This document shows, in pieces, positions 1 through 10,157 of a DNA stretch of 64,000 nucleotides. The stretch is from Cyprinodon diabolis (taxonomy: Eukaryota; Chordata; Actinopteri; Cyprinodontiformes; Cyprinodontidae). Each line of letters begins with the position of its first letter. Within the stretch, counting starts at the first letter, position 1. The stretch covers positions 26,584,603-26,648,602 of the forward strand of contig CM060076.1 in assembly GCA_030533445.1 (NCBI GenBank), written 5' to 3'. Under the pieces are notes generated by a model. That model made no database searches, was not told the origin of the DNA, and worked only from the letters and a program-made list of their open reading frames with translations. Both the position numbers and the translations under genes were made by a program.

Positions 1-2585
1 CTGCTTTTCAGTTCCCTAGAGGTAGGGGGAGATGGACTCTCCTGACCTTAGTTCTGTTCCTCCCGAGTATCATGATCTGGCACCGGTCTTCAGTAAGGTC
101 AGTGCGACGTCTCTTCCACCTCACAGACCATATGACTGCGCCATAGAATTATTACCAGGAGCTCCCCTGCCCAGTAGTAGACTTTATAACATCTCCAAGC
201 CTGAACGTGAGACCATTGAGAAATATATTAATGAGTCTCTGGCTGCTGGGATAATCCGTCCATCTTCTTCTCCTCTTGGTGCTGGTTTCTTTTTTGTGGG
301 TAAAAAGGATGGTTCCCTACGACCCTGTATAGATTACAGAGGCCTAAATCAGATAACCGTCAAAAATAAGTACCCACTACCATTACTGGCATCAGCATTT
401 GAACCTGTTCAGGGTGCAACAGTTTTCACCAAGCTCGATTTGAGAAATGCTTATCACCTCCTTAGGATAAGAGAAGGAGACGAATGGAAGACAGCCTTTA
501 AGACCCCCTTAGGCCAATTTGAGTATCTGGTCATGCCTTTTGGTCTCACAAACGCTCCTGCCTGTTTTCAGGCTCTAGTCAATGACGTCCTCAGAGATTT
601 TTTGAATGTGTTTGTTTTTGTGTACATTGATGATATTTTGATCTACTCCAAGAACCTATCAGAGCATAAGAAACATGTCCGTCTGGTTCTTCAGAGACTT
701 TTGGAAAACAAGCTCTTTGTGAAGGCAGAGAAATGCGAATTTCACCAACCATCTGTCACTTTTTTGGGGTTTGTGCTCGAGGGCGGGCAGGTTAAGCCAT
801 CCGAAGACAAGATAAAGGCAGTTCTTGACTGACCGACACCTGAAAACCACAAACAGCTTCAGAGATTCCTTGGTTTTGCAAACTTTTACAGACACTTCAT
901 AAGGAATTACAGTCAAACAGCTCTACCTCTCACAACTCTGACTTCGGTAAAGAAGACATTTCAATGGACACCTGAAGCCCAGAACGCTTTTGAGAAATTA
1001 AAGAACCTGTTTTCTAGAGCTCCCATTCTGATCCAGCCAGACCCCTCTAAGCAGTTTATCTTAGAGATGGATGCCTCAGACTCCGGTGTTGGAGCAGTTT
1101 TGTCTCAACAATTTGACTCAGACCAAAAGATTCATCCTTGTGCCTTCTTTTCACGTAGACTCTCACCAGCGGAGCAAAACTTGGAGATCAAGAACTTCTA
1201 GCCATCAAACTCGCCTTGGAGGAGTGGAGACACTGGCTCGAGGGGGCCGAGCATCCAGTTTTGGTCTGGACAGACCACAAGACCCTGGCCTATCTCCAAT
1301 CCGCCAAACAAGCTAATCCACGTCATTCTAGATGGTCATTGTTTTTCTCCCGATTCAATCTCATAATCTCTTACAGACCTGGTTCCAAGAACGTCAAGCC
1401 CGATTTTCTCTCTCGTCTTTACTCTGCTGATAAACCTGAGACGCCCGAGCCTGTTCTTCCTGCCTCCTGTACTGTTGGAGTGGTTTCCTGGGAGATCACT
1501 GATCTCATCAACTCTGCCCTAGCCTCTGAACCTGACCCAGGTAACGGTCCTCCAAATAAAACCTATGTTCCATCTTCCGTTAGATCCCGTCTGATCCAGT
1601 GGATGCATGCAGCTAAATTTTCCGCCCATCCTGGAGTGAGCAGAACGATTGCCTTGATTACAAGACGTTTCTGGTTCGCCATCCTTACACAAGGACGTAA
1701 AGGAGTACGTTTTGGCATGTCCCATCTGCGCCAGAAACAAGACCTCTCACCAACCACCTTCTGGTCTGCTGCATCCCCTACCCGTTCCAACCCGTCCCTG
1801 GTCTCATAATGCTGTTGATTTTGTCACTGGTCTCCCGATTTCCAAAGGTATGACCACCATTTTAACCATCGTCGACTGTTTTTCAAAGGCTTGTCACTTA
1901 ATTCCCCCCAGGAAACTTCCCACGGCTTTCCAGACAGCCCAGCTTCTTGTGAAGCATGTTTTCCGACTCCATGGCATCCCTCAAGAAATTCTCTCCGACC
2001 GCGGTCCACAGTTCATCTCACAGGTCTGGAAAGCCTTCTGTTCAGCGTTAAATTGTAATTCCTCACTCACCTCTGGTTATCACCCACAGTCTAACGGGCA
2101 GACGGAGAGAATGAACCAGCAACTAGAGTCAAGTCTCCGCTGCCTGTCCTCAAACAATCCCACTGACTGGAGTCAGTACCTGACCTGGATCGAATACGCC
2201 CACAATTCACTCAAGTCTGCTTCCACTGGTCTATCCCCGTTCCAGGTATCTCTTGGTTATCAGCCTCCACTTTTCCCTGCAGACGAGAGAGAGATCTCAG
2301 TCCGATCAGTCCATCAGCACATCCATCGTTGCCAGAGAGTCTGGAAGGACACCATCGCCACCCTCAACCGCTCATCTGTCTCTACTAAATGCTTCGCTGA
2401 CTCCAAGAGACGCCCGGCCCCTGACTACTCCATAGGCCAAGAGGTATGGCTGTCCCCCCGGTTCATTGGTCCATACAAGGTTGCCCAGATCATCAACCCC
2501 ATCCGTCCCAGATCGAGGAATATGAGAGCTCCCTCCCGTCGACATCTTCTGGACCGCCAAGAGGCGGTCGTTGAGAGGGGGGTAC
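1..2585 (+). pseudogene. Broken pol of element 1 (RT, RNase H, integrase pieces)
   Basis: Pieces of one polyprotein in shifting frames. Positions 32-832 encode reverse transcriptase with FVYIDD (catalytic YIDD) and the [13 protein letters not shown] and LDLRNAYHL motifs. That frame ends at a TGA (830-832) where element 2 has a TGG tryptophan codon. RNase H and the integrase zinc region resume at 1,216-1,809 in another frame, after a roughly 7-nt deletion near 1,180-1,190. The integrase core follows at 1,712-2,668 after a one-base insertion near 1,675 and includes [16 protein letters not shown] and the [12 protein letters not shown] block. The G run at 25-29 is one base shorter than in element 2, shifting the frame into protease. 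Relative to element 2, 42 nt are missing at 2,451/2,452 and about 270 nt near 2,500-2,511, removing the chromodomain. It cannot make a functional Pol. Confidence 0.93.
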
Positions 2586-2697
2586 TGTTGGGATCTGGAG
2601 CTGTACCACCTTCCTCCAGCAGAGTGCGCCGTGGGTCTCCTGGAGCTGGAGTCTTCCAGCACACCTGAGACGTATCTACTCATCAGGAGACCTGCGC

Positions 2698-2739
2698 TTT
2701 ATAACCAGCTGCCAGACCTTGCTTCGACGCCGCAGTGTT
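2698..2739 (+). promoter_or_regulatory. LTR promoter of element 1 and predicted self-primer
   Basis: TTTATAA at 2,698-2,704 lies about 30 bp upstream of GCCGCAGTGTT (2,729-2,739). The same spacing and 11-mer occur in both LTRs of element 2, where the 11-mer is complementary to the primer binding site. The start site is inferred from TATA spacing, not measured. Confidence 0.65.
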
Positions 2740-2751
2740 GACCTTAGTTTG

Positions 2752-2840
2752 GTTAGCAACCTGAGACTTGAAACTGAAAGAATCTTAGCTGTCTCTTGAG
2801 AGAGATCAGATTCTAACTCTCTTCTGTTTTTGCCTCACAG
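2752..2840 (+). other. Intron-like segment 1 inside the LTR (89 nt)
   Basis: Starts GTTAGC and ends CCTCACAG. A CTAAC branch-point-like motif sits at 2,813-2,817, about 24 nt before the acceptor, followed by a pyrimidine-rich run (CTCTCTTCTGTTTTTGCC). Removing it joins AGTTTG to GAAACCTG, exactly the continuous sequence in both element 2 LTRs. It would lie about 23 nt after the predicted RNA start, within R. The donor is a weak match to consensus. That it is spliced is an inference. Confidence 0.62.
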
Positions 2841-3084
2841 GAAACCTGTCTCTAGCCTGAAGCTCTGGATGAGCTTAACCTGCCAATCTGCCCTGGAGAG
2901 CCAAACCTGGAGATTCCTATGTGGATGCCCCTGCTGCTCTTAGTTAAGAGCTGGAAACTCTGATCAAGGTCTGCCATTAAAGTCAGAGGCTAGACGCTGC
3001 AGCTGCTCTTGAACTCTGCTGAACAAACAGTCTCTGGACCCAACGGTTCCCTCTCTCTCTAAGAGAAGCCCGGATTCAGTCAAG

Positions 3085-3153
3085 GTATAATCCTGAATTA
3101 TCAAAGACTCATTCTCAGCAGCCTGCCTTCTAATCAAACTATCTTCTCAGCAG
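3085..3153 (+). other. Intron-like segment 2 inside the LTR (66-69 nt)
   Basis: Starts GTATAA after CAAG and ends in a tandem acceptor CTCAGCAG (AG at 3,150 or 3,153). A CTAAT motif at 3,130-3,134 can serve as branch point. Taking the second AG joins CAAG to ACTTCAGTG, and the stretch to CCAGCCC then has the same 22-nt length as in element 2, though with several substitutions. It is close to the minimum size of fish introns. Splicing is inferred. Confidence 0.55.
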
Positions 3154-3218
3154 ACTTCAGTGAACCAGCCCGGACCAGTTCCTGAACCAGTACATTGTCT
3201 TATGATTGTGAAACATTC

Positions 3219-3224
3219 AATAAA
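3219..3224 (+). terminator. Poly(A) signal of element 1 LTR
   Basis: AATAAA about 70 bp before the LTR end, matching the position of the AATAAA in both element 2 LTRs. Confidence 0.7.
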
Positions 3225-3295
3225 CCTTGTTAAACTTTTACCCAGCCTCCGTTGTGTTCTGCATGTGGGCTAAGAACCTTAAACCCATCATGACA

Positions 3296-4802
3296 ATTTT
3301 CTTCATTCTGTCTAACACACTGCATACATAAGATTTCCGCCATAGTAATTCTTTAAAAATACACCAGCTAATCCCATGTTAGTGTAGCAGTAAAGATTAA
3401 ATTGCACAAATGCCTATTCATCATCCTACATGGAAAACTACATTTTTCTACATTTCTACAAACTACATTAATTCCACTGACTGACTGTAAAATTCACAAT
3501 AAAGTTACAACCTTTCTCTTTTCGTATTTAATTCATGATCAGGCTGCTTCCTATATTTGAGATGACAGGTAGATGATCCTGAATACTCATAACTTAAAAA
3601 GCAAACCTTGTTTGTTTATGTTTTCTACCTTTATTCAACATTTCAAGGAAAGCTGTCAGATTCTTGGTTAATATATGAAAGACCCCCAAAGGATATAACA
3701 AGTGTTTCAGTAAAGAGGGAGTGAAGATTTGTACCAGAGGACTTTGTCTTAGTGGTTAATCCACTATTGTGAAAAGAAAAGCTGCCTTTTCCTCAGGTAA
3801 GCTCCAACAAGATCAGACCTCACTGCACGGTAGACAATGCTCTGAATAATGATGTATGTGTTGTTGTGTTGGTATAATATCACCAGATATTATTACAAAT
3901 GGATAATTATCAGCCATAATTACATTGATTGACCTTTTGAGAAACTCATTTTAAATCGGTCCTCCCAATCACGACATAACCATCATAAAAACCTATAACA
4001 CAGTACTTAGAGTAGCATTTATTATAAGTTTGGAAGGTTAAATCGCTAGACCCAAGGGACTCAAACATTGGCATTTACATCATCTATAAGGATCCCACAC
4101 CATTCTTACAAAACTGCCAGTTGTTCAATATATCAATAATGACACACTGATTGAAGTGCATTGAAGAGGAGCTGAATCAACAACAGTGAATTAAAGATCT
4201 GCTAAAGGGCACTGATTGTGGTTTTAGAGCATTGCTTGTCTAAAGAAAATACAAAACAAATGGTTGGTAAGAGTATGGCAGTTCTAGTCTACATCTAATA
4301 TCCCAAACCCAGACATGTTGTGGTCAAAGAGACACAAACCAAACTAAATAAAGTGTAGTGGGAAAAAAGTATTCAACTATTCACCCTAGTTAAATAAATA
4401 AAGAGATGGATGGATTTCACTCAGTCGGCACTTTATTCATCAAATCTTTGCAAACAGAAAACAGTTCATCGTACAGCCCTTATGGCACATTATTCAGCCC
4501 TGTTCTGCCTGAGCAGCATTCGTTCCCCCTTACTTACAACAATGGAAAGAAGTCAGAGTCAAAACAAATTACAGACACTTTGGTTAAACAGTAACATGTT
4601 ATGAATACACCTTGGGAAAGAATTATTAGGTTTGTTATGGGAAGAAGCTATGTCTGGTCTACAAACACCCTCACACAGGGGCATTTTGTGGCCTTGCAGG
4701 GTAAAGAGACTGAGCGAAAACTTCTATAGTGAGTAAATAGGATAAGTTAATATATGAAATAAGAGATATTTAAATCTTCTGACAACAAAAGTTAATAATC
4801 AA
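3296..4802. other. plcb1 intron 3 sequence, no feature recognised
   Basis: AT-rich sequence with no convincing coding region, repeat boundary or RNA gene. The two overlapping ORFs near 4,406-4,604 have no recognisable motif and look like chance. Confidence 0.5.
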
Positions 4803-5534
4803 ACCACTGGACTTTGTTTTCGAAGTTTGAAGACGTTTTTCTTCCCATCCAGGAAGCTTTTTCAATTCAAAATGTCTGGATTAGCGTTGAGTTTCAAGCT
4901 TTATAGAGTAGCCAGACAAAGCCGTGTTATGGATTAGGAAACATGCAAATTGAACCGAAAGAACAGGTCCGTCTCTTAGTAATGGGGAGTCATTGAGGTA
5001 GTTGTTGGCCTGCAATACTCGATACTGGTCTATGTTGGCCTGGCTGACCAGGTGAGATGTTTTGATCGCCTGCTTAGTGATGGGGGTTGAGGTGATAGCG
5101 GAATCAACTCTATCTCTATGTTGTAGGTTTTTGAGAGCTGGAACATGAGACCAACCCCTGTTTAAGTTTGTTTTTTCTCTCTAGACATAAATCGCTTCCT
5201 TCACACCCCCTCAAACAACAGAGGGGGTGGCCTATGCCCTTCTCAGAGGTATAGGCCAGTATTGGGTATTGCAGGCCAAAAACGACCTCCCTGTTACTAA
5301 GAGACGGACCTGTTCTTTGGGTTCAATTTGCATGTTTTCTAATTAATAACAAGGCTTTGTTGGGCTGCTCTATAAAGAATGGAACTCAACGCTAATCAAG
5401 ACATTTTGAATTGAAAAAGCTTCCCACTGGGAAGCAAAAGGTCTTCAAACTTGGAAAACAAAGTCCAGTGTATTGTTTTTTTTTTCCTTTTTTGGAATGA
5501 CTATGACCTGGAAGACATTTTCACCACCATCCAT
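4803..5534 (-). mobile_element. Penelope-like element remnant with long inverted repeats
   Basis: About 235 bp at 4,803-5,040 are repeated in inverse orientation at 5,235-5,472 with roughly 85% similarity by eye. Shared blocks include GGACTTTGTTTTC, GTTTGAAGAC, TTTTTCAATTCAAAATGTC and ACAGGTCCGTCTCTTAGTAA. The right copy runs on to about 5,534 with GACTATGACCTGGAAGAC. The central part read on the minus strand encodes GVKEAIYV (5,185-5,207) and, after a stop, NLNRG (near 5,155-5,170), matching what I know of the C-terminal GIY-YIG part of fish Penelope/Neptune proteins. Such elements often carry repeats in inverted orientation. The reverse transcriptase is missing, so it is not active. Confidence 0.68.
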
Positions 5535-7750
5535 TAGGTTTATTTGGGAGGCTTGAATTTAATTATATACAGAAATTTAATTTTACATCTTTTGTCCACT
5601 GGATCTCCAATGCTGAATACAAATATTTGGTCACACTGTAACGGTGTAGAATGACTAATACTTGTAATAATTACAAAAAACATGCTAGACACTAAAGCCT
5701 TAGATTTTCCTGCCATCTGGAACAAACATGGAAGATGAATTAATGTCTCCTCAGACGAAACAAACTGCTGAGTTTCAAATGGGATCAAACTTCACAGTCT
5801 AGTCTGAGAGCCTCTGTGTTTCCTTGTTCTCATTTAATCAGCTCGTTTTCCACTGGGCTGACTGTTTGCTGGGTTAACAAAATGCCACATCTGATTTCAT
5901 TGCAGGCATCAAGTGACTTGAAGAAGGGTGCCAAGTCTCACTAGAAAAGATTGACGCCAGCATGGTGACTAAAGAAAGGAACATTACAAGCCAGCAACCC
6001 AACAGACCAGCATTTCATTTGATTCCTCATGACTCCACATATTATCTATACCAAGTAATTGACAAAGTAATTTAACAATTTTTTTATGCACAGATTTTTT
6101 GGTTACAACTTATTTTAAGTACTTTAACATTTTTATAAATATGTTCAATATAAATATGAACTTATTACTTATTTAAACTGCAATAAAGTAAAAGGATTTA
6201 TCTTATTTATTTTTACCAAGAAAAATCTCATTAATCTGCAACCCTGACAGAAACAGCTGTTCATTAAAATTTTTATTTATTTACTTCTGAAGGCAGCTAT
6301 GTGCCCCGTTTTTTTTTTATCTGGGAGGCATGGAAGCAAAGAGGCTGAACTCATATGACCTTTGGTAGAATTTACTTAGAACTGTGTTTAGTAAAGCTAT
6401 TTGCACATCATTTCTTTTTTTTCATTCCACTTCACTAATGATTATTTAACATAGAAATGTTATTTTCTGAAATAAAGACATGTGAAAGTGCTCAGTAGAT
6501 GCATTTCCTTTGCTGTTTCATGAAATTGGAGGCAACCTGGAGAAAACGGATTTGAACCAATACACCAAATAGGATAAAATAAAAAATATCTTTGAAAAAT
6601 ACAAAACTACCTAGTGTGATGGTACTGCATGTTTGTACGATCATAGATCTTTTTTAGTATTTTATACACTGATTTGAAGAAACATACTGATCTGAAAAAA
6701 AACAAACACACATGTTGTTCTATAGTTTTTAGCAAGACTGCAATCTCTGTGTTTCCAACAGGAATTTTTTCGAATCAGTGACACCAGAATCTGCTTCCCT
6801 CCTCAGCGTCTCGGTTTCAACTGCTCATTCATTCAGGCATGATTTTCCTCCTTCATCTCGATCCACCAGCTCAGTCTCTTGTTAACGGAGAATGGCGCTC
6901 CTTTAGAGGTCCAAAGAGAGGCTGTAGATGTCGGCTTCGATTTCTCACTGGGTGATAATGAGATGACCTGCTTCACTCTTGGGGAATTCATCTGTGTGTG
7001 GGAATTACCTATATAATTGACTGAAGAATCAAACCCAAACCCATCAGGGTCTGTTCTTTTTTGCAACATTGCCTCTGCAGTCATCCTCTGCTCCCTGGGA
7101 GCTTACATCAATCCGTGAAGCTGATCAATTTTTCTGTCCATGGTTGATGACGAATGGCTGCAGTTTCTTAAATGAAAGTCCATCAGTCAATATTACCATT
7201 TACTTTAATCATCTCTAACTGCAACCTGCCATTTGCCCTGTGGCCAACCCTGCAGATGAAAACAATGGCCAAATCATATCCAATCTTTTTTTCACATATT
7301 GGCACTGACTGAACTAACTACTGTATCAGATTGAAAGTGACATGCTAAGTATAAAGCGGTAGAGGCAGCCAAATGGAATAGAGACTATAAATACTTTTAC
7401 AGTGTGACACATGTTTATGATAGTGACCTCCATTGCTAACAGACTTAAGGGTTGCATCTCTATATTCTCGTGTTATTCTCTAAAATGCAAAGGTGTGGGC
7501 GTTCCAGGAATATAAACTGTCAGACAGCTGATTGGATTTATGACCTACAATGTTATTCAGCAGAATACTTAAATAAGAAAACAATACATTATCTATCATT
7601 TATTAATTTCCCCAATGGTGTTTCCCCCTCCTGGTCTGGTAACTAGTCTGGGCTCAGGTTCTTTATATTATTTATATTGTGGTATTTAGCAGTCACCAAT
7701 ATTTTTCTTTGCTTTAATATATTGTCAAACTTTACTACTCCTGGTTCAAA
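5535..7750. other. plcb1 intron 3 sequence, no feature recognised
   Basis: AT-rich. Apart from one unassigned minus-strand ORF (6,833-7,084, listed separately) I see no gene or repeat with clear ends. Confidence 0.5.
6833..7084 (-). other. Unassigned 83-codon ORF
   Basis: An open frame on the plcb1 strand with a somewhat protein-like composition (RVKQVISLSPSEKSKP, SVNKRLSWWIEMKEE). I recognise no domain, it does not match the plcb1 segment expected next, and I see no strong splice sites around it. It may be chance, a lost exon or a piece of an old insertion. Confidence 0.12.
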
Positions 7751-7759
7751 GCCATGATA

Positions 7760-7907
7760 CTGTCAAAACTATATATGTGGATGCACTGTATATACCACAT
7801 GCACCTTTTACTCCTTTTGGCACGTTTTTTTGGCTAGTAAGCCGATGTGACATGTGAATTTTTTCACTGTGAGATCAATAAAGTCTATCTTATCTTATCT
7901 TAAACCA
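7760..7907 (+). repeat. Probable LINE 3' end with CTTAT-repeat tail
   Basis: The sequence ends TTTTTTCACTGTGAGATCAA then TAAAGTCTATC followed by (TTATC)n. A sequence of this kind followed by a short tandem tail is typical of fish non-LTR retrotransposon 3' ends. The family is not assigned and the 5' boundary is a guess. Confidence 0.45.
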
Positions 7908-8999
7908 AAAAATCTAAATGTCAGAAATAAAGGTAATATAATTAAATTCCTTAGTATCCATGAACAGCACATTATCAGCTTAGAATGATTAAAGGTCAAG
8001 TTATAAAACAAAAAGTGAATGTAAAATGGAGTAGTTTGATACCTGCTAATTTGTTTAACTTTAGCTTAATTCCAACTGGTTCTGTTTAGGAACAGACCCA
8101 ATAAAACAAAACTGCATTTATTATTCAAACTTACATGCAAGACATGCAAATATTTTCCTCTGTACCATTAATTTACATAATTTTAAGGATAGAAATCCTC
8201 CCTTTTAACCCAACTTAAAAAATAAAAAATCTGTAATTACTGAAACAAACTACACTTTTTAGAGTCTTTAATTTAGAAAGAGTCAAGCAAGGCATTTCAA
8301 ATCTAATATTAAAGGTTAGCAACAATTTCAGTGTGTAAAATTGTTGCTAATCTTTTTTTTTACACAATATTCATTTAGCAAAAACCAATATATAGATAGC
8401 TACAGTATCTCTCATCGTTCAAAAGTGGGAGAAACATTTTTGCACAAAAAAAACACTGATGCTGTCTTTTCTTTCCCTGGTAGCTTGTGATGAAAATTTA
8501 CAGCTCACCCACATGACAGGTACATCCAGAGAGGAGCCCTGTCTTTGTGAAATAGGCAGGAGCAGAAGTGCTGTTTGGAGGTATTTTGTCTATGAGGTAG
8601 AGAAGCTGGAAAATTCATATATTTCATCACAAAGACAACTGCTTTGACGCTTAGTGGAAATTGAAAACAGCCATTGAAGGCTATGAAAAAAGCAACTGCA
8701 CTATTCTTCTGTTTATTGGTAAAGGAATAAGCAGCTTAGCTCTTTAGTCAAACTCACACTCTAAGGCAGGCTTTTCTAACCTGGTGTACAGCTCTATCTC
8801 TATTTCTGTTTAGAATAATTATTCTTAACTGTGCCATAAAATCAGAATCAGAATGCCTATACAGTGTGAAATATACAGTATCTTTAAAATTCAAAGCACT
8901 TAAACATTATTTAAGCTGTTTTCTATTTTTTTCAGGCTCACTTTTGTTGCAAAACTGCTGATATAATGTACAAAATATCACTTTTGCTTTTTTTGGTAA

Positions 9000-9276
9000 A
9001 TGCCCTGTACTTATATAGCACTTTTTCAAGTCAGAGGACTGGACCAAAGTGCTTTCACCCATTCACACACACACACTGATAGTGGTAAGCAACACTGTAG
9101 CCACAGCTGCCCTGGGGCTCACTGACAGAAGCCAGGCTGCCATACACTCGTGCCAGTAGACAATGCAGGTGAATTGTCTTGTCCAAGGACACAACAACAC
9201 TTAAAGCCAGAGCTTGAACCCTGAACCCTTCGATTTCAGGGCAAACTCCTACATCTCGATGCCACTGTCACCCCAA
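9000..9276 (+). repeat. Common teleost interspersed repeat (class uncertain)
   Basis: Begins GTAAATGCCCTGTACTTATA then TAGCACTTTT, followed by CAAAGTGCTTT, CACCCATTCACACACACACA and TGTCTTGTCCAAGGACACA. These blocks, in this order, recall an abundant fish repeat beginning GTAAATGGACTGTACTTATA. It is non-coding here and diverged. Its class is not something I can settle from sequence alone. Confidence 0.55.
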
Positions 9277-9439
9277 AACGATGGTGTCACCAGGGCACCT
9301 TTCTTGAGCTTTGCAATAAAATCTCATCCAGATATGTTTTGCTGATGCAAATCAGATGACCATAAAGATAAGTCAAAACCTTAGAAAAAACTGACAAATC
9401 TTAACCAGTAACTATATAAACCCTTTAGCAGCCTACCCT

Positions 9440-10157
9440 GCTGACTAGTTGATCAACAAAGAACATACTAAGGTCTCATTTCTATCGCTATCCTTCTGGA
9501 CCTGACTGCGGTCAGTTTCTCACTCCACCCTTCTCAACAGACAATCTTCAATCATGCATCACTCACACCTCCCTCCAATGGTTTGGCTCCTAACTCTCTG
9601 GTCGTTCTCAGTACATCTGAATTAGATCCTTCTACTCATATCCATCTCCTGTCACAATCGGTGTACCTCAGGGCTATGTCCTGGGGCCCCTTCTTTTTAA
9701 TCATCTACCTTCTGCCACTTGTTGCCATCTTTCAAAAATGTATACATTTTCTTTGTTATGCAGATGATATCCAGCTCCATTTATCTGGTAAGCCTAACTC
9801 CAAACTCACTCCCTCACCTTTTTGCCTCACTAAAACTACAGCCCGATTTATCTCTAACTTCCTTAAAATAAATGGCCACTTAACAGAGATCTTCCTGGTA
9901 GGAACCAAAACCACCCCCAGACGGTCCGCCTCATCACCATGGTGAGCAGACCTTTCTCCCAATCTGCTCAAGAGCTCTGGAATTCCCTCCCACTTGATAT
10001 TTTGTTTACACCAAAGCAAAAAACCCAACTGTTCAAGACTGCATGACTGCCTTCACTGTTTTTAATATTGTTTAATATTGTTGTTTCTTGTACAGTGTCC
10101 TTTCGTGTCCTGAAAGGTGTTTTGCATAAAAGGTTTTATTATTATTATTATAAAGAT
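9440..10157 (+). mobile_element. L2-like LINE fragment (reverse transcriptase part and 3' tail)
   Basis: Broken non-LTR reverse transcriptase. Around 9,490-9,510 it reads LLDLTA. Near 9,660-9,700 the plus strand reads GVPQG.VLGPLLF in one frame and continues in another as CYADDIQLHL (YADD at 9,757-9,768), then SNFLKINGHLTE and FLVGTK, the usual order in L2/CR1-type RTs. An internal deletion joins this to a LWNSLP-like 3' end (about 9,970) and a non-coding tail ending in (TTA)n at 10,135-10,152, as L2 elements do. Frameshifts and deletions make it a dead, 5'-truncated copy. Confidence 0.82.

Larger units (their letters stand above)
1..3295 (+). mobile_element. Ty3/gypsy (Tf1/sushi-type) LTR retrotransposon 1, 3' part, degraded
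   Basis: The window opens inside the pol region of an LTR retrotransposon. Position 1 corresponds to about 39,839 of the complete relative at 37,800-43,278, and the two can be followed side by side through RT, RNase H and integrase to the polypurine tract (GAGAGGGGGG) and 3' LTR. The 5' LTR, gag and protease lie left of the window, so the target-site duplication cannot be tested; the five bases after the LTR are ATTTT. The copy is dead: several indels, a nonsense codon and a deletion of the chromodomain. It lies in plcb1 intron 3, antisense to that gene. Family assignment rests on protein similarity and the self-priming LTR signature. Confidence 0.93.
2586..3295 (+). repeat. 3' LTR of element 1 (710 bp)
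   Basis: Begins TGTTGGGATCTGG right after the polypurine tract and ends CCATCATGACA, so it is bounded by TGT...ACA. U3 has a TATA box (TTTATAA, 2,698-2,704), the predicted RNA start GCCGCAGTGTT lies at 2,729-2,739, and AATAAA lies at 3,219-3,224. It is colinear with the 552/546-bp LTRs of element 2 except for two extra blocks (2,752-2,840 and 3,085-3,153) that look like small introns, plus scattered substitutions and tiny indels. Confidence 0.92.

Noticed and set aside
2372..2683. 103-codon minus-strand ORF crossing the LTR start
   Set aside because: Antisense of pol and LTR; the same shadow appears at 37,496-37,897.
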